Of a DNA stretch of 64,000 nt, positions 1 through 9,283 are shown piece after piece (the first letter of the stretch is position 1; the number at the start of each line of letters is the position of its first letter). The notes beneath the pieces were generated by a model that was not told where the DNA came from, made no database searches, and was given only the letters and a program-made list of their open reading frames with translations. The translations under genes were made by a program, and so were the position numbers. Source of the DNA: Burkholderia multivorans ATCC BAA-247 (GTDB lineage Bacteria; Pseudomonadota; Gammaproteobacteria; Burkholderiales; Burkholderiaceae). Location of the stretch: positions 186,001 to 250,000 of the forward strand of contig NZ_CP009831.1 in NCBI RefSeq assembly GCF_000959525.1, in the 5' to 3' direction.

Positions 1-306
1 GCGCGGATGGAAGGCGCGCGCGGCTTCGCGCTGCTCTGGCACGTCGTGCTGCCGCAGCTGCGGCCGACGACGTTCATGGCGATCGTCGTCACCGTGATCG
101 GCGCGCTGCGCAGCTTCGACCTGATTTCGGTGATGACGGGCGGCGGTCCGTTCGAAAGTTCGACCGTGCTCGCGTATTACATGTACGACCAGGCGATCAA
201 GTACTACCGGCTCGGCTATTCCGCATCGATCGCGGTCGTGCTGTTCGCGATCATGCTCGTCTATATCGCCTTCCAGTTGCGCCGGATGCTGCGCAACGAG
301 CAGTGA
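1..306 (+). CDS. Sugar ABC transporter permease, MalF/UgpA type (5' end cut off by the window)
   Basis: Carboxy-terminal part of an inner-membrane permease of a carbohydrate ABC importer. The frame is open to the first base, so the gene starts before the window. The visible part begins inside the EAA loop, the cytoplasmic segment that docks on the ATPase: a Gly-Ala-Arg-Gly stretch followed by Val-Leu-Pro. Two hydrophobic segments follow, with the conserved Thr-Gly-Gly-Gly-Pro between them, as in MalF-type permeases. The partner permease follows after 16 bases, so the two are probably translated from one message. The substrate-binding protein and ATPase are not in the window and the sugar cannot be named. 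Confidence 0.9.
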   Translation, partial: ARMEGARGFALLWHVVLPQLRPTTFMAIVVTVIGALRSFDLISVMTGGGPFESSTVLAYYMYDQAIKYYRLGYSASIAVVLFAIMLVYIAFQLRRMLRNEQ

Positions 307-322
307 CCTACCGGGAGCCATC

Positions 323-1174
323 ATGTTTCCGACACCCGTCGCCCAATGGAAACCCGTCACGCGCCGGCTGTACAAGCTGTCGCTGCCCGTCGCGCTCGCG
401 ATCTGGCTGCTGCCGCTGATCGCAGTGTTCGTCACGTCGGTGCGCTCGACCGAAGAACTCGTCGAAGGCCATTACTGGGGCTGGCCGCGCCATTTCTCGA
501 TGATCGAGAACTATCGCGACGCATTGACGACGTCGCCGATGCTGCACTACTTCTGGAACAGCGTGCAGATCACGGTGCCGTCCGTGCTCGGCTCGATCGC
601 GCTCGCCGCGATGGCGGGCTTCGCGCTCGCGACCTACCGGTTTCGCGGCAATACCGCGCTGTTCGGCACGTTCGTCGCCGGCAACTTCGTGCCGGTGCAG
701 GTGCTGATGATTCCGGTGCGCGACCTGTCGCTGCGGCTCGGCGTCTTCAATACGGTCGAGGCGCTGATCCTGTTTCACGTCGCGTTTCAGACCGGCTTCT
801 GCACGCTGTTCCTGCGAAACTTCATCAAGCAGCTGCCGTTCGAGCTGATCGAGGCCGCGCGCATCGAAGGCGCCGGCGAGTGGACGGTGTTCTGGCGCAT
901 CGTGCTGCCGCTGATCCGGCCGGCGCTCGCCGCGCTCGCGATTCTGGTGTTCACGTTCGTCTGGAACGACTACTTCTGGGCGCTGTGCCTGACGCAGGGC
1001 GACGAGGCCGCGCCCATTACCGCGGGCGTCGCCGCGCTGAAGGGACAGTGGACGACGTCGTGGAACCTCGTGTCGGCCGGCTCGATTCTGGCGGCGCTGC
1101 CGTCGGTCGCGATGTTCTTCGCGATGCAGAAGCATTTCGTCGCGGGGCTCACGTTCGGCGCGACGAAAGGCTGA
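323..1174 (+). CDS. Sugar ABC transporter permease, MalG/UgpE type
   Basis: Second membrane subunit of the same carbohydrate importer, 283 residues, the usual length for MalG-type permeases. About six hydrophobic segments are visible, the first near residues 18-40. The EAA docking loop lies near residues 170-205 and reads Glu-Ala-Ala-Arg-Ile-Glu-Gly-Ala followed by Ile-Val-Leu-Pro, close to the family consensus. A purine-rich ribosome site (GGGAG) precedes the ATG. The gene closes the operon, because a strong terminator hairpin follows about 57 bases downstream. Regulation and substrate are not visible here. Confidence 0.93.
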   Translation: MFPTPVAQWKPVTRRLYKLSLPVALAIWLLPLIAVFVTSVRSTEELVEGHYWGWPRHFSMIENYRDALTTSPMLHYFWNSVQITVPSVLGSIALAAMAGFALATYRFRGNTALFGTFVAGNFVPVQVLMIPVRDLSLRLGVFNTVEALILFHVAFQTGFCTLFLRNFIKQLPFELIEAARIEGAGEWTVFWRIVLPLIRPALAALAILVFTFVWNDYFWALCLTQGDEAAPITAGVAALKGQWTTSWNLVSAGSILAALPSVAMFFAMQKHFVAGLTFGATKG

Positions 1175-1519
1175 ACGAAACGCGCGCGGCGGCGCGCGCG
1201 AGCGAATCTCCCCCTCCGCATCGAGAGGTTGCCCGCTTCGGCGGGCTTTTTTGCGTCGGCAGCCGGCGCGCGTCGATCGCGTCGCGTCGCGCGGTCCGCG
1301 CTCGTACGCGGCGTCCCGTCACATGCCGAATGGCGTTCGGACACGCGCAGCCACGCCGCATCGGACGCTCGGAACGCCCCGCGCGGTGCCGTACAATGCG
1401 CACAAAAACGCAGCGAAAAGTATCGCGAGCGGGATCGCGGCGCCCCGTACGACGGCGATTCCGCGGCCGGCCCGGCGACTGACGGTGCGTCGTCTCACCT
1501 CATCAATCAGGAGAAGTCA
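1175..1519. other. Intergenic region, sugar-transport operon to CheB/CheR hybrid
   Basis: This holds the terminator of the transporter operon and the leader of the chemotaxis-like hybrid gene. A TACAAT hexamer at 1392-1397 could be a -10 element, but no convincing -35 accompanies it. No gene is seen; the open frame running into the downstream gene lacks a start with a ribosome site. Confidence 0.6.
1231..1252 (+). terminator. Intrinsic terminator of the sugar transporter operon
   Basis: GCCCGC-TTCG-GCGGGC hairpin with a stable TTCG tetraloop, followed directly by a run of six T. It lies 56 bases after the permease stop. Confidence 0.9.
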
Positions 1520-4500
1520 ATGGCACGGCAAGAGCCTACCGATCAGGAGCGGCTTCCCGCGTCTGCGACGTTGAGAAGCGATCTGGCCTTTCCGATCGTG
1601 GGCATCGGCGCATCGGCAGGCGGCACGACGGCCTTGCAGACCTTCTTCGAGAACGCGCCGACCGGCATGGAAATGGCGTTCGTCGTCATCGTCCATCTGG
1701 CCCCGGAGCAGATCAGCCACATGGACAGCGTGCTGCAGCACACGACCGGCATGCCGGTCCGTCAGGTGACGAGCACCGTCCCGATCGAAAAGAACCATAT
1801 CTACGTGATCGCGCCCGGCATGCAGCTCGAAATGTCGGACGGCTGCCTTCGCTGCAGCCCGCGCGAGATGTCGGGCGGCATCGCGCTGACGATCGACCAC
1901 TTTTTCCGGACGCTGGCCGACGCGCACGATTCGCGCGCGATCGGCATCGTGATGTCCGGGACGGGCTCCGACGGCGCGGCCGGGCTGCGCCGCATCAAGG
2001 AAGTCGGCGGCATCACGCTCGCGCAGACGCCCGACGACGCCGAACACGCGGAGATGCCGAAGCAGGCGATTTCGGTCGCCGGTGCGGACATCGTGCTGCC
2101 GGCCGCCGAGATGCCGCAGAAACTGCTCGATCTGTGGGTGAATGCGCGGCGCATCGAGCAACAGGGGCTCGAGCTCGCGCACGTTCATCAGAATCTCGAC
2201 CGGCCGGGCGCCAACGATCCCGAACGCGCGCTGTCGGACATCCTGATGCATTTGCGCGTGCGCACCGGGCACGACTTCCGGCTGTACAAGCGCGCGACCG
2301 TGCTGCGCCGGATCGAAAGGCGCATGCAGGTCAACGGGCAGCGCGACCTGCTCGCGTACCGCGATTTCCTGCGCGCGACGCCGGACGAGGCGAACGCGCT
2401 GCTCGCCGACATGCTGATCGGCGTCACGCAGTTCTTCCGCGATCGCGACGCATTCGACTTCCTCGAACGGGAGGTGATCGCGTCGATGTTCTCGCCGGAT
2501 GCGGGCGAGGAACAGGTGCGCGTCTGGGTCGCCGGCTGCGCGACGGGCGAGGAAGCGTATTCGATCTCGCTGCTGCTCGCCCGCGCGCGCGAGACGGCCG
2601 TGTCGAGCCAGGCGATCCAGGTGTTCGCGACCGACATCGACGAAGCGGCGATCGTACGCGCGCGCACGGGCTCCTATCCGCTGTCGAACGCAGCCGACGT
2701 GCCCGAACCGCTGCTGCAGCGGTATTTCACGCGCGACGGCGCGCACTTCGTGATTGCGAAATCGGTGCGGGAGCGCATTCTGTTCGCCGCGCACAGCCTG
2801 CTGCGCGATCCGCCGTTCTCGCATCTCGATCTGATCTCGTGCCGCAACGTGCTGATCTATCTCGAACGGGCGGTGCAGCGGCAGATCCTCGAGCTGTTTC
2901 ACTTCGCGCTGCGCCCGAACGGCTATCTGTTCCTCGGCACCGCGGAATCGGCCGACGCGGCCGACGATCTGTTTACCGTCGTCGACAAGAAGCGCCGGAT
3001 CTATCAGGCGCGCGTCGTCACGCATCGCGCGAAAGCGGCGACGGCTTGCCCGCCGCTGCTGCACGTCGAATCGGGGTCGGCCGACGAGCGGCCCGTGCCG
3101 ACACCCACGCTGCGCGCGCCGGCGAGCCCGGTCCAGCGCAATTTCTCGTATGCGGAACTCCATCAACGCGCACTGGAAATGTATTCGCCGCCCAGCGTGA
3201 TCATCGACAAGGAATCGAACGTCGTTCATCTGTCGGACAACGCCGGCCGGTTCCTGCGCCACGTCGGCGGCGAGCTGTCGAGCAACATCATGACGCTCGT
3301 GCTGCCGGACCTGCGGCTCGATCTGCGCACCGCCATCTTCCGCGCGCTGCAGACGGGCACGAGCGTCGAGGCGCGCCGCGTCAAGTGGACGCACGACACG
3401 CAGGTGTCGTGGATCAACATGACGGTGCGGCCGTTTCACGACAAGGTCGCGAACGCCGACTTTCTGCTCGTCGTGTTCGACGAGGTGGACGGGCGCATGA
3501 CCGACGAGGATCAGGCCGAAGCAAGCGGGCAGGATCCGGTGCTTGCGCAGCTCGAGCACGAACTGCAGCACAGCCGCGAGCAGCTCGCGACGATCATCGA
3601 GCAGTATGAGACGTCGGTCGAGGAGCTGAAGGCGTCGAACGAGGAACTGCAGGCGATCAACGAGGAGCTGCGCTCGACCAGCGAGGAACTCGAAAGCAGC
3701 AAGGAAGAGCTGCAATCGGTGAACGAGGAGCTGACGACCGCGAACGCCGAGATGCAGGCGCGGATCGAGGACACCGCCAAGGCCAACGACGATCTTCACA
3801 ACATCATCGCGTCGAGCGAGATCGCGACCGTTTTCGTCGACAAGGAAATCCGCATCAAGCGCTTCACGCCGAACGCGACCGCGATCTTCAACCTGATCGA
3901 CAGCGATCTCGGCCGCTCGCTGTTTCACATTACCCATTCGCTGCGCTATCCCACGCTCGCGGACGACGTGCGCCAGTCGTTCCAGTCGCTGCGGCTGATC
4001 GAACGCGAGATCGAGAGCGAGGCCGGCCGCTGGTATCTGATCCGGCTGCTGCCGTATCGCACCGCCGACGACCATATCGACGGCGCCGTGATCACGCTGA
4101 TCGACGTCACGGATCGCCACCACGCGGAGGAAGCCGCGCGGGCCGGCGAGCAGCGGCTGCGCCTCGTCGCGCAGTCGACGAAGGACTACGCGATCATCAT
4201 CCAGGACGGCAACGGCATCATCGCGAGCTGGAATGCGGGGGCCGAACGGATCTTCGGGTATACCGAAGACGAAATGATCGGCCAGGACGTCGAGCTGATC
4301 TACGAACCGAACGACCGGCATGCGCGCGTGCCGGCGCACGAACGCGAGGTCGCGACGCGCGAAGGCCGCGCGGACGACGAACGCTGGCATCGCACGAAGG
4401 ACGGGCGGCGGATTTTCTGCAGCGGTGTCGTGACGCCGATTTCCGATACGTCGTTCAACGGCTTCGCGAAGATCGTCCGCGACCTGACGCAGCGCAAGCT

Positions 4501-5662
4501 CAGCGAGGACGCGAACCGCGAAGCGCTCGCGCGCGAGCAGGCGGCGCGCGAGCAGGCGCTCAGTTCGAATCAGCTGAAGGACGAATTCATCGCCGTGCTG
4601 TCGCACGAATTGCGGCATCCGCTGAACCTGATTGGCGTGCGCGCGGAAATGCTGCCGCGCCTGCCCGAAACGCGCGACATTCCCGCGGTGCGCGAAGCGG
4701 CCGAGCTGATCCGGCAGGCGGTCCGCGCGCAGGCGCAGATCATCGACGATCTGCTCGATCTGTCCCGCATCCGCACCGGCAAGCTCGCGCTCGAGCTGTC
4801 GCGCGTCGATCTGACGGCGGTGCTGCGCACGATCGTCGATACGTGCGAGGCCGACGCACATGCGCGCGGCCTCGTGCTGCAAACCGAGTTCCCGGACGAG
4901 CCGGCGATCGCACTCGCCGATCCGATCCGTTGCGAGCAGATTTTCTGGAACCTGATGTCGAACGCGCTGAAGTTCACGCATGCGGGCGGCCGGATCGTCG
5001 TGCGGCTCACGCATGAAGCGCGGATGCTGCGCGTCGACGTGATCGACGACGGACAGGGGATCGACCGCGACACGCTTCCGCACGTGTTCGACATGTTCCG
5101 CCAGGCGCCGCGCGACCGCACGCGCGGCGGGCTCGGCATCGGTCTCGCGCTGGTCCGGCAGCTCGTCGAAATGCACGACGGCCGGATTTCGGCGGCGTCC
5201 GACGGCCCCGGACGCGGCACCACGATGACGGTGTGGTTGCCGGCCGCGGCCGACACACGCATCGCGGCCGCCGACCGCCGTGCGTCGGAGGGCCGCATCG
5301 CGGGCCTGCACGTGCTGCTCGTCGAGGACGATGCGGAGACGGCGCTGTCGCCCACTACCCTGCTGAAACTGGCGGGCGCGGAGGTGCGCACCGCGGCGAG
5401 CGGCGCAGCGGCGCTGGAAATGCTCGCGCAAGGGCCCGTCGATGCGATCGTGTCGGACATCGGGCTGCCGGACATGGACGGCTACGCGCTGCTGCGCCGG
5501 ATCAAGGCCGACCCGCAATGGGCGCGGTTGAAAGCGATCGCGCTCACGGGCCGCAACCGTGAGGCCGATGTCGGCGCCGCGACGGAAGCCGGATTCGACA
5601 CGCATCTGCCGAAACCGCTCGATTTCGGCTTGCTGCTCGCGGCCCTCGCCGAACCGCGCTGA
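1520..5662 (+). CDS. CheB-CheR-PAS-histidine kinase-receiver hybrid signalling protein
   Basis: A 1380-residue cytoplasmic sensor hybrid. Order of domains: CheB-type methylesterase (about 22-205; Gly-Ser-like active-site loop GASAGG and SGTGSDGAAG), CheR-type methyltransferase (about 220-490; SAM-binding VAGCATGEEAYS), a Glu-rich coiled coil of repeated (N/S)EEL units (about 675-760), two PAS domains (about 765-1000), HisKA with phospho-acceptor His1029 in LSHELRHP, HATPase (GGLGIGLAL), and a receiver with Asp1313. The ATG at 1520 is chosen because GGAG lies seven bases upstream; the longer upstream frame has no ribosome site. No transmembrane segment is obvious. No chemoreceptor or cheA/cheW lies nearby, so the CheB/CheR parts probably work inside this protein. 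The substrate of methylation and the output are unknown. Confidence 0.93.
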   Translation: MARQEPTDQERLPASATLRSDLAFPIVGIGASAGGTTALQTFFENAPTGMEMAFVVIVHLAPEQISHMDSVLQHTTGMPVRQVTSTVPIEKNHIYVIAPGMQLEMSDGCLRCSPREMSGGIALTIDHFFRTLADAHDSRAIGIVMSGTGSDGAAGLRRIKEVGGITLAQTPDDAEHAEMPKQAISVAGADIVLPAAEMPQKLLDLWVNARRIEQQGLELAHVHQNLDRPGANDPERALSDILMHLRVRTGHDFRLYKRATVLRRIERRMQVNGQRDLLAYRDFLRATPDEANALLADMLIGVTQFFRDRDAFDFLEREVIASMFSPDAGEEQVRVWVAGCATGEEAYSISLLLARARETAVSSQAIQVFATDIDEAAIVRARTGSYPLSNAADVPEPLLQRYFTRDGAHFVIAKSVRERILFAAHSLLRDPPFSHLDLISCRNVLIYLERAVQRQILELFHFALRPNGYLFLGTAESADAADDLFTVVDKKRRIYQARVVTHRAKAATACPPLLHVESGSADERPVPTPTLRAPASPVQRNFSYAELHQRALEMYSPPSVIIDKESNVVHLSDNAGRFLRHVGGELSSNIMTLVLPDLRLDLRTAIFRALQTGTSVEARRVKWTHDTQVSWINMTVRPFHDKVANADFLLVVFDEVDGRMTDEDQAEASGQDPVLAQLEHELQHSREQLATIIEQYETSVEELKASNEELQAINEELRSTSEELESSKEELQSVNEELTTANAEMQARIEDTAKANDDLHNIIASSEIATVFVDKEIRIKRFTPNATAIFNLIDSDLGRSLFHITHSLRYPTLADDVRQSFQSLRLIEREIESEAGRWYLIRLLPYRTADDHIDGAVITLIDVTDRHHAEEAARAGEQRLRLVAQSTKDYAIIIQDGNGIIASWNAGAERIFGYTEDEMIGQDVELIYEPNDRHARVPAHEREVATREGRADDERWHRTKDGRRIFCSGVVTPISDTSFNGFAKIVRDLTQRKLSEDANREALAREQAAREQALSSNQLKDEFIAVLSHELRHPLNLIGVRAEMLPRLPETRDIPAVREAAELIRQAVRAQAQIIDDLLDLSRIRTGKLALELSRVDLTAVLRTIVDTCEADAHARGLVLQTEFPDEPAIALADPIRCEQIFWNLMSNALKFTHAGGRIVVRLTHEARMLRVDVIDDGQGIDRDTLPHVFDMFRQAPRDRTRGGLGIGLALVRQLVEMHDGRISAASDGPGRGTTMTVWLPAAADTRIAAADRRASEGRIAGLHVLLVEDDAETALSPTTLLKLAGAEVRTAASGAAALEMLAQGPVDAIVSDIGLPDMDGYALLRRIKADPQWARLKAIALTGRNREADVGAATEAGFDTHLPKPLDFGLLLAALAEPR

Positions 5663-5804
5663 GCTGTTGCAACCGTGCGGCGCGCGTCGGCCTGCGGGCC
5701 TGCGGCGGCGTCGCGCGGGCACGCATGGTTTCGTCCACCGGGCCCCCGCGCCCGACGTCCGCATCGGGCACCCGCCTTGCGCGTCGATCCGCAAGGAGGG
5801 TGCC

Positions 5805-6809
5805 ATGGACCATCGAGATGTCGTCGTCGTCGCGTCGTCGAGGGGCGGATTGCCGGTACTCCGGACGCTCGTGACCGACCTGCCCGAAGGCTTCCCCGTG
5901 CCGATCTGCATCGTGCAGCACATCGGCCGGCACCGGTCGATTCTGCCGGAGCTGCTGACGCGCTGGGGCCGGCTGGAGGCCACCCACGCCCGACACGGCG
6001 AGCACCCGCATCCGGGAAGAATCTACGTTGCGCCGCCCGACCGGCACATGGTGCTGCGCGGCGGCCGGCTGCATCTGCTCGACACGGCCGCCGAAAACTA
6101 CGCGCGGCCCGCGGCCGATCCGCTGTTCCGGTCGGCCGCGCGCGAATACGGGCCGGGCGCGGTCGGCGTCGTGCTGAGCGGCGATCTCGACGACGGGTCC
6201 GCCGGCCTCGCGGCGATTCGCGCCCACGGCGGTTACGCCATCGTCCAGCATCCCGACGAATGCGAGGCGCCGTCGATGCCGCGCGCCGCGCTGGCCGCCG
6301 CCGGCGCGGACGCCGTCGCGACGGCCGACGAACTGGCGCATACGATTCATGCGGCGGTCTATGGCGCACGCGGCGAGGAGGGTCGGACGATGGCAGATTT
6401 GCGCACACTGGACGACGAAAGTCGAATCGCCGAGGGCCGCTTCCTCACGCCCCAATTGCTCGACGCGATCGGCGAGCGTTCGGCGCTCACGTGCCCGAGC
6501 TGCAGCGGCGCGCTATGGCGCATGCGCGACGATCGGCCCTTGCGCTATCGGTGCCATACCGGGCACGCGTTCTCGGCGCTTTCGCTCGACGATGCGGAGG
6601 CGCAGAAGGCGGAAGATGCGATCTGGGCCGCGATCCGCGCCGTCAACGAGCGGATGATCTTTGCCCGCGAGCGGCAGGAGTGGGCGCGCCGCACGGGCAA
6701 CGCGGAAGACGAGGCGATCGAGCAGGCGCGCATCGACGAAAACCGGCAGCTCGCCGACGTGCTGCGCCAAGCGCTGCATGTAGCAACGCATGGCCGCGAG
6801 ACAGGGTGA
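5805..6809 (+). CDS. CheB-like methylesterase with a C-terminal zinc-knuckle-like tail
   Basis: 334 residues. Residues 5-190 match the CheB catalytic domain: Ser12 in ASSRGG takes the place of the catalytic serine, with VQHIG and SGDLDDGSAG as the other active-site loops. There is no amino-terminal receiver, so it is not controlled by phosphorylation like classical CheB. The tail, about residues 228-260, carries Cys-x2-Cys, then Cys-His-x-Gly-His, which looks like a small metal site. This tail is known from orphan CheB proteins often annotated as chemotaxis protein CheB. A perfect AAGGAGGG site precedes the ATG. It follows the CheB/CheR hybrid by 142 bases in the same direction and may share its pathway (inference). 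It ends 15 bases from a convergent gene. Confidence 0.88.
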   Translation: MDHRDVVVVASSRGGLPVLRTLVTDLPEGFPVPICIVQHIGRHRSILPELLTRWGRLEATHARHGEHPHPGRIYVAPPDRHMVLRGGRLHLLDTAAENYARPAADPLFRSAAREYGPGAVGVVLSGDLDDGSAGLAAIRAHGGYAIVQHPDECEAPSMPRAALAAAGADAVATADELAHTIHAAVYGARGEEGRTMADLRTLDDESRIAEGRFLTPQLLDAIGERSALTCPSCSGALWRMRDDRPLRYRCHTGHAFSALSLDDAEAQKAEDAIWAAIRAVNERMIFARERQEWARRTGNAEDEAIEQARIDENRQLADVLRQALHVATHGRETG

Positions 6810-6824
6810 CCGTCGCGCGCGGCG

Positions 6825-8303
6825 CTATCCGTGCACGCCGCCGTCCCTCAGCCGTACGTCGACCGCGCCGATGTTCTTCTCGTGCGCGACCAGCATCTGC
6901 GTCAGCGCCTCATGCATATCGCGGTCCGCGAGCGTCGGCAGCAACGCTTGCAGCTTGCGCGCCACCCAGCGCTGGCCGCGATTCAGAAACGCCATTCGCT
7001 CCGCGAGATCGTCGATCGCCATCGCCTTTTCGTAGAACGCGCCCGTCGCGCGTGTCGGCGTCGCGCCGAGCGTGCGGATGGCATCGACGAGCACGCTGCA
7101 CCAGTGCGCTTCGTCCTGACGAATATGCGCGATCAGCCGATGCAGCGCGTCGTCGTCCGCCACTTCCGCCGCCGTTTCCGACGCGACGCGCGCGCCCGCG
7201 CGCTCCGCTTCGAGCAGTTCGTCGAGCGCGGCCAGCAACGCGGCGCGCTGCGCGTCCGCGTCGTGGCCCGAGGGCGCGGCCGCGCGCGATTCGAGGATCG
7301 CCGCCGCATCGCGCACGATTCGGCGCAACACGTCGGCCGCCGGCTCGACCGCGCCGATCTGCCCGGCGCCCGTGCCCGCATACAGCGCCATCGCCTCGAA
7401 ATCGCCCGTCATCGTGCGCAGCGGCGAATCGGTGCTGAACAGATAGATCGGACGCCCTTCCTCGTCGCCGATCACGACGCGCGCGTCGCCGAACGGATCG
7501 CCGCGCTCGCCGCGCGTCACGCTCGACGGCAGCACGCGGACCTTCGCGCCGCGCGGCCAGTTGATATGGAAGATGTCGGTGAGCAGCGTGTCGCCGTCGT
7601 GCGCATCGACGATCCGCTGCTTGTGATACGCGTGCGCGAACGATTCGTACGTCGCGAGAAATGCGGTGCCGATCGCCGCGCCCTGCGCGCCGAGCGCCAT
7701 CGCGGCGGCCACGCCGGCACCCTCGACGATGCCGCCGGCCGCGAGCACCGGCACCTGCACCGCGCCGACGACGTCCGGCAGCAGCGCCGTTAGCGGCCGG
7801 TCGCCGCGCACATGGCCGCCGGCTTCGTGCCCCTGCACGATCAGCGCGTCGACGCCGGCCGCTGCGGCCGCGCGCGCGTCGTCGACGGAGCCGACCTGAT
7901 GCACGACGCGAATGCCCGCGTCGCGCAGCCGGCGCACGATAGCCGGCATCACGTCCCAAAACAGCGCGACGACCGGCACGCGCAGTTCGATGCACGCGTC
8001 GAGTTGCGCATCGAGCAGTTCGGGCGGCGTCGCTGCGGGAATCAGATTGACGCCGAACGGGCGGTCGGTGGCCGCGCGCACCAGCTGCACCTCGCGGCGG
8101 ATCAGCTCGACCGGTTCGCGCACCATGCCGAGAAAACCGAATCCGCCGGCCGCACTCACGGCGCTCGCGAGCGCCGAGCGCGCTACGCCGCCCATCCCGG
8201 CCAGCACGATGGGCCACGTGCAGCCGAGCAGGTCGCAGACGGGGCGATGCAGGATCTGGACGGCGCGGGCGTCGGGCCCGTCGCCACGCACTGGATTCGA
8301 CAT
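6825..8303 (-). CDS. Nitronate monooxygenase-like flavoprotein fused to a C-terminal helical domain
   Basis: 492 residues. Residues about 15-350 are a TIM-barrel of the nitronate monooxygenase (2-nitropropane dioxygenase) family: an amino-terminal IVLAGMGG loop, the GHEAGGH flavin-phosphate loop and AAGGI near residue 215. These enzymes use FMN and oxygen to oxidise alkyl nitronates. Residues about 370-492 form a separate all-helical domain with acidic and histidine residues (for example DEAHW, EKNIGAV) resembling ferritin-like helical bundles; that assignment is inference. An AAGGAGG site seven bases before the ATG at 8303 fixes the start. The natural substrate is unknown; many family members act on propionate-3-nitronate or on other compounds. 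Confidence 0.85.
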   Translation of the reverse strand: MSNPVRGDGPDARAVQILHRPVCDLLGCTWPIVLAGMGGVARSALASAVSAAGGFGFLGMVREPVELIRREVQLVRAATDRPFGVNLIPAATPPELLDAQLDACIELRVPVVALFWDVMPAIVRRLRDAGIRVVHQVGSVDDARAAAAAGVDALIVQGHEAGGHVRGDRPLTALLPDVVGAVQVPVLAAGGIVEGAGVAAAMALGAQGAAIGTAFLATYESFAHAYHKQRIVDAHDGDTLLTDIFHINWPRGAKVRVLPSSVTRGERGDPFGDARVVIGDEEGRPIYLFSTDSPLRTMTGDFEAMALYAGTGAGQIGAVEPAADVLRRIVRDAAAILESRAAAPSGHDADAQRAALLAALDELLEAERAGARVASETAAEVADDDALHRLIAHIRQDEAHWCSVLVDAIRTLGATPTRATGAFYEKAMAIDDLAERMAFLNRGQRWVARKLQALLPTLADRDMHEALTQMLVAHEKNIGAVDVRLRDGGVHG

Positions 8304-8844
8304 GCACGTCCTCCTTGCTGAGTCGGCGGCGCATCGCGGGGCGTTCGCCGAATGGATCACATTGTGACATATCGATCCATACGCCCGCCGCGCCGGCGCA
8401 GTTCGCTTGATCGGCATCACCGATGCCGTTCGTTCCGGCCCGATCACGTCCGTCCTTCGAATCGAGGCACCGAACGCACGCGCTGCGCGCCGCCACATCG
8501 ACCCATGGTAGACCGCCATCGAGGCGCACGCCGCAGCGATCGCGCCGATCTCGAGCGGCCGCCGCGCGTTCGTGAAGGAATACGAGGGGCTGCTGCGATC
8601 GGACCCCGTGTAGGCGGACAAGGCGCAGCGCGCGCCAGCGCACGCGCGACCTCACGAGGGCCATCGCGGCCGAGCCGCCCGACGCGTGCGAAGCGGCTCG
8701 GCGCGACCGGACCGGACCGGATTGTCAGTGTGAACGTCGGCTGCCAGACTTTTCCGGACGGCACCGGCCGCACACGCGTGCGCCACTGCATCGCACGCGC
8801 CGCCGTCCGACCGATCACCCGACCGACGATGCCGGAGGAGCCTG
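8304..8844. other. Intergenic region with no convincing gene
   Basis: 541 bases between divergent genes. Frames on both strands are open but rich in Arg, Pro and Ser, as expected for non-coding high-GC DNA. A short frame ending with a TAG near 8613 reads like a protein tail (AFVKEYEGLL) and might be a decayed gene end; this is not strong enough to call. No clear terminator or operator was seen. Confidence 0.5.
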
Positions 8845-9249
8845 ATGCAAACGAAGCCCGAACTCGAACTCGCCGACGCCGACCGCATCCTCGCCGCCGC
8901 ACGCGCGGAGGCCGAACGCAACGGCTGGGCCGTATCGATTGCGGTCGTCGACGACGGCGGCCATCTGCTCGCCTTCGCGCGGCTCGACGGCGCGTCGCCC
9001 GCGAGCGCGGCGATCGCGCAGGACAAGGCGCGCGCGGCGGCACTCGGCCGGCGCGACACGAAGGCGTATGAGGATATGATCAACGGTGGCCGCACCGCGT
9101 TTCTCAGCGCGCCGCTGTCGGGCTTGCTCGAAGGCGGCGTGCCGGTGACGGCCGGCGGCCGCGTCGCGGGCGCGATCGGCGTGTCGGGCGTGAAGTCCGT
9201 GCAGGACGTGCAGATCGCCCGTGCCGGCGCACAAAGCGTCGCGGACTGA
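8845..9249 (+). CDS. glcG: GlcG/HbpS-family (DUF336) heme- or cofactor-binding-like protein
   Basis: 134 residues, the full length of the GlcG/HbpS family. The hallmark [17 protein letters not shown] segment lies near residues 33-50, and the Gly-rich end ([16 protein letters not shown]) closes the fold. Family members are found next to glycolate-oxidation genes (GlcG) or as extracellular heme-binding proteins (HbpS); the molecular job of GlcG is not settled. No signal peptide is visible, so it is probably cytoplasmic. GGAGGAG precedes the ATG. The malate synthase G gene follows after 34 bases in the same direction, as in glc operons of other proteobacteria, which supports the GlcG name over a heme-sensing role. 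Confidence 0.85.
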   Translation: MQTKPELELADADRILAAARAEAERNGWAVSIAVVDDGGHLLAFARLDGASPASAAIAQDKARAAALGRRDTKAYEDMINGGRTAFLSAPLSGLLEGGVPVTAGGRVAGAIGVSGVKSVQDVQIARAGAQSVAD

Positions 9250-9283
9250 TCCGCGCGCGCATTTTTCCCCGGGAGGATTCACG

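Noticed and set aside
1517-5983. Very long minus-strand frame (nearly 1500 codons) opposite the CheB-CheR hybrid
   Set aside because: It mirrors the codon structure of a real gene, is extremely rich in Arg, and has no family motif. Such antisense frames are common in high-GC DNA.
8352-9071. Plus-strand frame overlapping the GlcG-like gene
   Set aside because: It runs across intergenic DNA and then out of frame through a clear gene; composition is non-coding.
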